Position numbers and translations under genes: made by a program. 33,415 nucleotides of DNA, taken from contig CABYDK010000006.1 of assembly GCA_902517735.1 (NCBI GenBank), positions 1 to 33,415 on the forward strand, written 5' to 3'. Of the stretch, positions 26,823 to 33,415 are shown in pieces; position 1 is the stretch's first letter; each line of letters opens with the position of its first letter. The DNA is from an uncultured Pelagibacteraceae bacterium (lineage in GTDB: Bacteria; Pseudomonadota; Alphaproteobacteria; Pelagibacterales; Pelagibacteraceae). The notes under the pieces were generated by a model, which was not told the origin of the DNA, ran no database searches, and saw only the letters and a list, made by a program, of their open reading frames with translations.

Positions 26823-28867
26823 ACAATATCATTAATTATATCAGCTCGATCATATAATTTAATTAATATCTTATATTTACCCAAATCTTTATTAGTTTTT
26901 TCAAATAGTTTTATTTGTTTTTCAGCAAGGTCAAAAAGATCACTATTTTGAATTGGATCAGCAAGTTTGAATAACTTTATTCCACTTTGTTTAAAGCCAA
27001 GAATATCGCCAAATCCTCTTAATTTCATATCTTCTTCAGAAATTTTAAATCCATTTGTAGAATTTTTTAATATATTAAGTCTTTTTTTTGCATTTTCTGT
27101 TAAAGATGATTTAAACATTAAGATACAAGTAGATTGTTTTCTTCCTCTTCCTACACGACCTCTTAATTGATGAAGTTGTGAGAGACCAAATTTATTTGCA
27201 TTTTCAATAATTATTACATTTGCATTTGGAAAATCTATACCGACTTCTATTACAGTAGTTGAAACTAATATTTTAAATTCTTGTTTAAGAAATTTATTTA
27301 ATATGATTTCTTTTTCATCAGCATTTGTTTTGCCATGTAATAATGCAACTTGATTTGGAAATTTATTACTTAAAAATTTATATTTATTAACAGCAGATGA
27401 ATGATCAATTTTTTTCGACTCTTCAATAAGTGGACATACCCAGAATATTTGATTTCCCTCATTTATTTCTTTATGTATAAATTTTAATACATCATCTATT
27501 TTACTTTCAAGTTTACTATAAGTTTTAACTTCTTTTCTTGACTTAGGTTTTTCTTTTATAATTGACAAATCCATATCTCCATAAATTGTCATTGTTAATG
27601 TTCTGGGTATTGGAGTTGCTGACATTAATAAAACATCACAATTATCCCCACCTTTATCTGAAAGCATTTTTCTCTGATTTACTCCAAATTTATGTTGTTC
27701 ATCAATTATGATTAAACCAAGTCTATTGAATTTCACCTTTTTTTGAAATATTGCATGTGTTCCAAAAATCAAATCAATTTCATTATTCTCCAGTCTTTCT
27801 AAATTTTTTTTTTTTTCTTTGTATTCTGTCTTACTTGAAAGAATATCTATTTTTACATTATTATTAAAAATTTTTTTTGCCAAAGTATAATGTTGTTTCG
27901 CTAATATTTCTGTTGGGGCCATCATTGCGACCTGAAAACCTGACTTGATAACATTATTTGCTGCTGCTAATGCTACAATAGTTTTACCACTACCAACATC
28001 ACCTTGTAATAATCTAAACATTTTTTGATTAGACTTGAGATCTTCATTTATTTCATTTAAAGATTTTTTTTGATCATGAGTTAATTTAAAATCTAATTTT
28101 GATATTAAGGAATTTTGACAATTGAAATTAAAACTTTTATTTATTTTTTTAATCTTTTTAATTTTTTTTCTTATTTCTGAATGAACAAGGAATGATGCTA
28201 ATATTTCATCATAAGCTAATCTTTTATAAAAATTAGATTTATAATTACCTATATTTTCAGGTTTATGAAGTTCAATTATTGAATTGTTCCAAGAAGTATA
28301 ATCAAATTTTTTTAATATATCTTCCTCATGCCACTCCTCTAATTTAGGCATATTTGATAAAATTTGACTTAAAATTTTATTGTAAATTTTTTCTGAAATT
28401 CCATCAGTTAAGGAATATTTATTGTGTTTATCTTTGATTAATGAAGCATTTTCTGAAATATATTTTGGATTTGTTATTTGATATTTATTTTTAAAGTAAC
28501 CAATTTTTCCACTTATTGTGACCTCTTTATTTAAAGGTAAAATCTTTTTAATATATCCCTCATAACTATTAAAGAATACACAATCCATATGTCCCGTATC
28601 ATCTTTGCAAAGTATTCTATTAGGCAAATTTCTTATTCTAGGAAAGTTATATTTATAGGGTACTAATGTTATTGTTTGAATTTCTCCAACTTTTAAGTCT
28701 TTTATCTTAGTAGATTTAGTTCTATCGGTATATGATTTTGGTAATCTCCATAATAAGTCAAATAAATTATTAATCTTTTTTCTTTTGAGAATATTAGAAG
28801 TTTTTAATCCAACTCCTTTAAGATGTTTAAGATCAGATAATAAATATTTATATGTATTATTAGTCAT
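26819..28867 (-). CDS. recG: ATP-dependent DNA helicase RecG
   Basis: GDVGSGKTIVALAAA, IDEQHKFGVNQR, MSATPIPRTL, QLHQLRGRVGRGRKQSTC, LKLRGFGDILGFKQSG-type motif. Confidence 0.97.
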   Translation of the reverse strand: MTNNTYKYLLSDLKHLKGVGLKTSNILKRKKINNLFDLLWRLPKSYTDRTKSTKIKDLKVGEIQTITLVPYKYNFPRIRNLPNRILCKDDTGHMDCVFFNSYEGYIKKILPLNKEVTISGKIGYFKNKYQITNPKYISENASLIKDKHNKYSLTDGISEKIYNKILSQILSNMPKLEEWHEEDILKKFDYTSWNNSIIELHKPENIGNYKSNFYKRLAYDEILASFLVHSEIRKKIKKIKKINKSFNFNCQNSLISKLDFKLTHDQKKSLNEINEDLKSNQKMFRLLQGDVGSGKTIVALAAANNVIKSGFQVAMMAPTEILAKQHYTLAKKIFNNNVKIDILSSKTEYKEKKKNLERLENNEIDLIFGTHAIFQKKVKFNRLGLIIIDEQHKFGVNQRKMLSDKGGDNCDVLLMSATPIPRTLTMTIYGDMDLSIIKEKPKSRKEVKTYSKLESKIDDVLKFIHKEINEGNQIFWVCPLIEESKKIDHSSAVNKYKFLSNKFPNQVALLHGKTNADEKEIILNKFLKQEFKILVSTTVIEVGIDFPNANVIIIENANKFGLSQLHQLRGRVGRGRKQSTCILMFKSSLTENAKKRLNILKNSTNGFKISEEDMKLRGFGDILGFKQSGIKLFKLADPIQNSDLFDLAEKQIKLFEKTNKDLGKYKILIKLYDRADIINDIV

Positions 28868-28889
28868 TTCATATTAATATAAATAATTA

Positions 28890-29153
28890 ATGAATAACGA
28901 TATAGATAATTTAAAAAAAAGATTAATTTATAGGTCTCAATACAGAGGTACTAAAGAAATGGATAAACTGATTGGTAATTTTGTCCAAACTAACATAGAT
29001 AAATTTGATGAAAATCAATTAAATGAATTAGAAAAATTTTTAGAAATTGATGATGATACTTTGTATAAATTTTATAATAATCAAATAGTTGAAATAGAGA
29101 TTGTTAAATCTGATTTTCTTAAATTATTTAAAGAGTTTGTTTATAAAAGATAA
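28890..29153 (+). CDS. sdhE: FAD assembly factor SdhE (DUF339)
   Basis: KKRLIYRSQYRGTKEMDKLIGNF (RSxxRGxxE motif), 87 aa; next to recG as in other alphaproteobacteria. Confidence 0.88.
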   Translation: MNNDIDNLKKRLIYRSQYRGTKEMDKLIGNFVQTNIDKFDENQLNELEKFLEIDDDTLYKFYNNQIVEIEIVKSDFLKLFKEFVYKR

Positions 29154-29243
29154 TGGCGGAGAGACTGGGATTCGAACCCAGGAAAGAGTTGCCCCTTTGC
29201 CGGTTTTCAAGACCGGTGCTTTCAACCGCTCAGCCATCTCTCC
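29154..29243 (-). tRNA. tRNA-Ser (anticodon UGA), CCA encoded
   Basis: Reverse complement GGAGAGATGGCTGAGCGGTTGAAAGCACCGGTCTTGAAAACCGGCAAAGGGGCAACTCTTTCCTGGGTTCGAATCCCAGTCTCTCCGCCA; long variable arm; anticodon loop CTTGAAA. Confidence 0.96.
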
Positions 29244-29326
29244 GAGAAGATCGTTTTATAATTATAATTATTTAATTCAACTATAAAATAGTCTATTAAG
29301 CTCTAATTATATTACATCACAAGAAA

Positions 29327-30205
29327 ATGAACCAACAATTTAACAAAGGTCTTTTATATGCTTCACTAGGATCTTTTTGGTGGGGATTTATTGGTGTTAT
29401 ATATTTTAAATATTTAGATTTTATTGGTTATATAGAAGTAGTTATTCATAGATGTGTTTGGACAGCAATAACTCTTATTTTAACAACTTTTTTTTTCTCT
29501 AAATGGAAAATTTTTTTTCTAATAATATCTAATAAAAAAAATTTAATTTGGCTTTTTTTTTCTGGAATATTGATTTTCATTAACTGGGGAATTTGGATTT
29601 ATGCTGTAGCTACTAATAGAATTATAGATGCAAGTTTTGGATATTTTATTATGCCAATCCTTAGTGTCTTTCTTGGTTATATTTTCTTTGATGAAAAATT
29701 AAATAAAAAAAGAATATTTTCAATTTCGTTAGTTATAATTTCAATTGTGATATTATTATTATTTAATCTAAAAACATTACCGTGGGTTGGATTGATAGTA
29801 GGTTTTAGTTGGGGATTTTATAATTTGATTAGAAAAAAAATTAATGTTGATACAGATGTTGGGTTATTAATTGAAAGTCTTTTTATACTACCATTTGCAT
29901 TAATTGCTTTTTACTTAATTTTTAAAAATGGTTTTAATGATTTCTCTTTTGATAATCCTGGTTTATCTTTATTTATTTTACTTGCAGGACCTATGACTGT
30001 TATACCGCTTTTTCTTTATGTACGAGGGGTTGAATTAAGTGGTTTAGGACCAGCAGGAATGATATTTTATATTACTCCAACTCTCCAATTTTTATTAGGA
30101 TATTTCTATTATAATGAGGCTTTTTCAATAATAAAATTAGTCAGTTTTATTTTTATTTGGATTGCTGTAATCATATATCTCAAAGATCTTTATGAAACTA
30201 ATTAG
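29327..30205 (+). CDS. rarD: RarD/EamA-family transporter
   Basis: GLLYASLGSFWWGFIGVIYFKYLDFIGYIEVVIHRCVWT, NWGIWIYAVATNRIIDASFGYFIMPILSVFLG, GPMTVIPLFLYVRGVELSGLGPAGMIFYITPTLQFLLG. Confidence 0.9.
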   Translation: MNQQFNKGLLYASLGSFWWGFIGVIYFKYLDFIGYIEVVIHRCVWTAITLILTTFFFSKWKIFFLIISNKKNLIWLFFSGILIFINWGIWIYAVATNRIIDASFGYFIMPILSVFLGYIFFDEKLNKKRIFSISLVIISIVILLLFNLKTLPWVGLIVGFSWGFYNLIRKKINVDTDVGLLIESLFILPFALIAFYLIFKNGFNDFSFDNPGLSLFILLAGPMTVIPLFLYVRGVELSGLGPAGMIFYITPTLQFLLGYFYYNEAFSIIKLVSFIFIWIAVIIYLKDLYETN

Positions 30206-31193
30206 AATTTTTTTTATAGTTTTAATATTTAATTTTCAAAATTGTTTAGCTAATGATAATGAGAATTTTAATAAGTGGAAATTAAGATTTAAAGATAAAG
30301 CTTTAGCTAATAATATTTCGGAATATACATTTAATATAGTAATGGCTAATGTTAAATTTTTACCAAAAGTAATTGAATATGATCGTTTTCAGCCTGAATT
30401 TTATGAAGATACAAAAACTTATATAGGAAAAAGAACATCAGATAAAAAATTAATTGAGGGAATTAATTTTTATAAATATAATAAAGATTTAATAAATAAA
30501 GTAGAAATAGAATTTAATATTGAAAAAGAATTACTTTTAGCTTTAATGGGTATCGAAACAAATTTTGGTACTTATGTTGGTAAAATGGATATTTTATCTT
30601 CGTTAGCCACCCTAAGTTTTGATGAAAGAAGATCTGAATTTTTTACTAAAGAATTAATTACTTTATTACAATTGATTGAAAGTAAACAAATCGATTATAA
30701 AACTCTGTATGGTTCCTGGGCTGGTGCATTTGGTTTCTTTCAGTTTATGCCAAGTACTATAACAAATTATGCTTTAGATCATAATAGAGATAACTACATT
30801 GATTTAAAAAATAATGAAGACGCATATCCATCTGCTGCAAATTATCTTAAAAAGATTGGATGGAAAAAAAATGAACCTTGTTTTTATAGAATTGATTTAA
30901 ATACAAATATACCCAAAAAATATTTAAATATTTCAGCAAAAAAAATTCACAGTAAAAAAAAGTTAAAATATTTTAAAAAATATATAAATAACTTTTCTGA
31001 GTTAAAATTTTTAAATCATAACTTAAAAACAGCTATAATCACGCCCGATAAAGATATTATACCTGATGCTGAAACACTTAATCCAGCATATATTGTATTT
31101 GATAACTATGAAATAATCTTAAAATGGAATAGGTCTCTAAGATTTGCATTAGCTGTCTGTACTTTAAAAAATAAATTTGAAAATGAAATTTAG
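30192..31193 (+). CDS. mltB: lytic murein transglycosylase (MltB type)
   Basis: LLALMGIETNFGTYVGKMDILSSLATLSFDERRSEFFTKEL, GSWAGAFGFFQFMPST, YPSAANYLKKIGW. Confidence 0.92.
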   Translation: MKLIRIFFIVLIFNFQNCLANDNENFNKWKLRFKDKALANNISEYTFNIVMANVKFLPKVIEYDRFQPEFYEDTKTYIGKRTSDKKLIEGINFYKYNKDLINKVEIEFNIEKELLLALMGIETNFGTYVGKMDILSSLATLSFDERRSEFFTKELITLLQLIESKQIDYKTLYGSWAGAFGFFQFMPSTITNYALDHNRDNYIDLKNNEDAYPSAANYLKKIGWKKNEPCFYRIDLNTNIPKKYLNISAKKIHSKKKLKYFKKYINNFSELKFLNHNLKTAIITPDKDIIPDAETLNPAYIVFDNYEIILKWNRSLRFALAVCTLKNKFENEI

Positions 31194-31935
31194 AAATTTA
31201 ATAATTCTGTTTTTTTTTATTTGTTTAGTAGGATGTGATCAATATAACTCTAATAAATTTTCTAAAATTAATTTCAAACCTGATAAAAAATATAATAATA
31301 TTGGATTTTCATTAATATATGATGAAAGTTTAAATTTAAAGAAATTAGATAATAGATCTCTACAAATTTTTCATAAAAACTTAAAAAATAAATCCCTTGT
31401 TAAGATTACAAATCCACTCAATAACAAATCTTTAATTGCAGAAGTTAAATCTAATAGGGTGAAGTTTTCTAATTTTTATAATTCTATTATTAGCAAACGA
31501 ATTGCCGAAACACTTGAATTGAACCCAAATGAACCATATGTCGAAATATCATTAATTTCTGAAAATTCTACTTTTATTGCAAAAAAATCAAAAACTTTTG
31601 AAGAGGAAAGAGAAGTTGCAGAGAAAGCACCAATAGATGGTATTAAAATAAGTAATTTGAATGAAAACTCTAAATCAATAACTAAAAAAAAATTTAATAA
31701 TAAATTTTCTTATTCTATTAAAGTAGCTGATTTTTACTATAAAAAAACTGCCAATTTAATGATAAATAGAATTAAGATGGAAACCTCAATCAAAAAAATT
31801 AAGTTAGTTGAGATATCCAAAACAAATTACAGGGTATTATTAGGGCCTTTTAATGATATAAATTCTTTAAAAGAATCTTTTGAAAAAATGAATTCACTTT
31901 ATTTTGAAAATTTAGAAATACTTAAAAATGTTTAA
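31183..31935 (+). CDS. RlpA-like SPOR-domain lipoprotein with divergent double-psi beta-barrel
   Basis: Lipobox LVGC; HKNLKNKSLVKITNPLNNKSLIAEVKSNRVKF aligns with the RlpA DPBB; C-terminal SPOR-like YSIKVADFYYKKTA...YRVLLGPFND; between mltB and dac. ORF-track start 31177 is TTG; ATG at 31183. Confidence 0.75.
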   Translation: MKFRNLIILFFFICLVGCDQYNSNKFSKINFKPDKKYNNIGFSLIYDESLNLKKLDNRSLQIFHKNLKNKSLVKITNPLNNKSLIAEVKSNRVKFSNFYNSIISKRIAETLELNPNEPYVEISLISENSTFIAKKSKTFEEEREVAEKAPIDGIKISNLNENSKSITKKKFNNKFSYSIKVADFYYKKTANLMINRIKMETSIKKIKLVEISKTNYRVLLGPFNDINSLKESFEKMNSLYFENLEILKNV

Positions 31936-33079
31936 AATTCTATCTTTTATTTTATTATATACTTTAACTTTAATGTCTAATTCTCTATCAACTATAGAGA
32001 TTAAAGCTAGAACAGCAATTTTACAGGATTTTTTATCTGGTGAAATTTTGTATGAAAAAGAACCCGATAGATCTATTTATCCCGCTTCAATGACAAAAAT
32101 TATGACCTCTATTATTGCTTTTGATTTAATTAAATTAGGAGATTTAAGTCTTGATGATAAATTTATAATTTCAGAAAAAGCTTGGAGATTATCTACAGCA
32201 GGATATTCATCTATGTTTATAATGGTAGGTGATGAAGTCTCAGTAGAAGATTTACTTTATGGTATAATTATAGCTTCAGGAAATGATGCTTGTGTTGCAT
32301 TAGCAGAAGGTATTGCAGGAACTGAAGAAGAATTTGCAATTTTAATGACTGCTAAAGCTAAAGAATTAGGAATGGAAAATACAAATTTTTCCAATTCTTC
32401 AGGAATCAATGATCCTGATAATTACTCGACAGTTAGAGATATTTTAAAGATGTCTCACTACTTAATAAAAGAACATCCAGAATATTATGAATGGTTTGCT
32501 ATTAAAGAATTTACTTGGGATAGAACAGGAGGGGACCCTATAACACAAGGAAATAGAAACCCGCTTCTTTATAAAAACATTGGAGCTGATGGAATTAAAA
32601 CAGGTTATCTAGCCTTAGAAAAATATTCTTTAGCTTCATCTATGGAAAGAAAGGGTAGAAGATTAATTTCCGTAGGAAGTGGTTTTGAAACAAAAAGTTC
32701 AAGATCACGTGAGAGTTCTAAACTACTTACTTATGGATTAACAAATTTTGATTTAGTTGAAATCAATAAATCAGATAGACCTATAGATAAAGTTGATGTT
32801 TGGTTGGGAAAGGATAAACTTGTAAATGTATATGTTAATGAAGATATTTACAAAACTATAAAAAAAGCAAAAAAAAAATTATTGAAAGTTGTTTTAAAAT
32901 ATGAAGGTCCCATAGAGGCTCCTGTAACAAAAGACCAAATAATTGGAAGTTTTAGAGTTGTTTACGATGATGAATTAGTAGGTGAGTACGATTTGTTAGC
33001 AGCTAATAATGTAGATAAAGTAAATATTTTTACTAGATTAATTAAATCATTGAATTATTTGATCTGGGGCGATGTCTAA
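31928..33079 (+). CDS. D-alanyl-D-alanine carboxypeptidase (PBP5/6 family, S11)
   Basis: YPASMTKIMTS (SxxK), SGNDACVALAEG (SxN), GADGIKTGYLALEKYSLA (KTG). Confidence 0.94.
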   Translation: MFKILSFILLYTLTLMSNSLSTIEIKARTAILQDFLSGEILYEKEPDRSIYPASMTKIMTSIIAFDLIKLGDLSLDDKFIISEKAWRLSTAGYSSMFIMVGDEVSVEDLLYGIIIASGNDACVALAEGIAGTEEEFAILMTAKAKELGMENTNFSNSSGINDPDNYSTVRDILKMSHYLIKEHPEYYEWFAIKEFTWDRTGGDPITQGNRNPLLYKNIGADGIKTGYLALEKYSLASSMERKGRRLISVGSGFETKSSRSRESSKLLTYGLTNFDLVEINKSDRPIDKVDVWLGKDKLVNVYVNEDIYKTIKKAKKKLLKVVLKYEGPIEAPVTKDQIIGSFRVVYDDELVGEYDLLAANNVDKVNIFTRLIKSLNYLIWGDV

Positions 33080-33415
33080 AAAACCTGTAATTGTTTTTGA
33101 GGGCATAGAAGGTAGTGGGAAAAGCTATCATATTAGAAATGTTTCTAAATATTTTAAAAAAAATAATATTGATTTTATAAAGATAAGAGAACCAGGAGGA
33201 AATCCAAATTCTGAAAAAATAAGGAAACTTATTTTAAATAAAAATTCTACTTTCAATAAAATCACAGACTTATTACTTTATTTGGCTGCCAGAAGCGAAA
33301 ATATTCAATTACTAAAAAAATATTATAGAAAAAAAATTATATTAATTGACAGATTTGTTGACTCAACAATTGCCTACCAACATTATGGTTTTGGTGTTGA
33401 TATTAGATTAATCAA
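33072..33415 (+). CDS. tmk: thymidylate kinase, partial (runs off window end)
   Basis: Not in ORF track; ATG at 33072 gives MSKKPVIVFEGIEGSGKSYHIRNVSKYFKKNNIDFIKIREPGGNPNSEKIRKLIL...LIDRFVDSTIAYQHYGFGVDI. Confidence 0.9.
   Translation, partial: MSKKPVIVFEGIEGSGKSYHIRNVSKYFKKNNIDFIKIREPGGNPNSEKIRKLILNKNSTFNKITDLLLYLAARSENIQLLKKYYRKKIILIDRFVDSTIAYQHYGFGVDIRLI

Noticed and set aside
29101-29286. ORF track 61-aa ORF (GGETGIRTQERVAPLPVFKTGAFNRSAISPR)
   Set aside because: It is the antisense translation of the tRNA-Ser gene at 29154-29243, a well-known type of spurious ORF.
33100-33200. Tmk lid/P-loop variations (GSGKSYH, REPGGNPNSEKIR)
   Set aside because: Walker A GxxxxGKS is intact and the gene is truncated by the window, so no functional claim is justified.

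Overview
AT-rich bacterial chromosome segment. Gene content and order point to an alphaproteobacterium with a streamlined, SAR11/Pelagibacterales-like genome; this taxonomic call is inference and was not searched. Almost every base is explained by densely packed, often overlapping housekeeping genes. In order: a zinc uptake locus (zur-znuB-znuC divergent from znuA, with two Zur-box-like palindromes between them), an LDH2/DpkA-type dehydrogenase, xthA-erpA divergent from dgt-argS-(short TM protein)-nagZ-scpA-scpB-tatABC-serS, yajC-secD-secF, a PuuD-like membrane protein, uvrA divergent from ssb-gyrA-coaD-ppiase-tgt, tRNA-Lys(UUU), an M48 lipoprotein protease, DUF502, recG, sdhE, tRNA-Ser(UGA), rarD, mltB-rlpA-dac and a truncated tmk. 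I see no mobile element, CRISPR array, rRNA, prophage or defence island, and no clearly new multi-gene system. The points most worth a second look are: (1) a Tgt that has lost two of its four structural zinc ligands; (2) an RlpA-like SPOR lipoprotein whose DRGPF active-site motif reads NRVKF; (3) an unannotated 25-aa single-TM ORF abutting the DUF502 gene; (4) a SPOR-position gene reduced to a short TM protein; (5) a 45-bp in-frame tandem repeat building the His-rich loop of ZnuA, plus a His-rich ZnuC tail; (6) an A13 tract inside recG; and (7) a tRNA-Ser whose encoded CCA abuts the sdhE stop codon.
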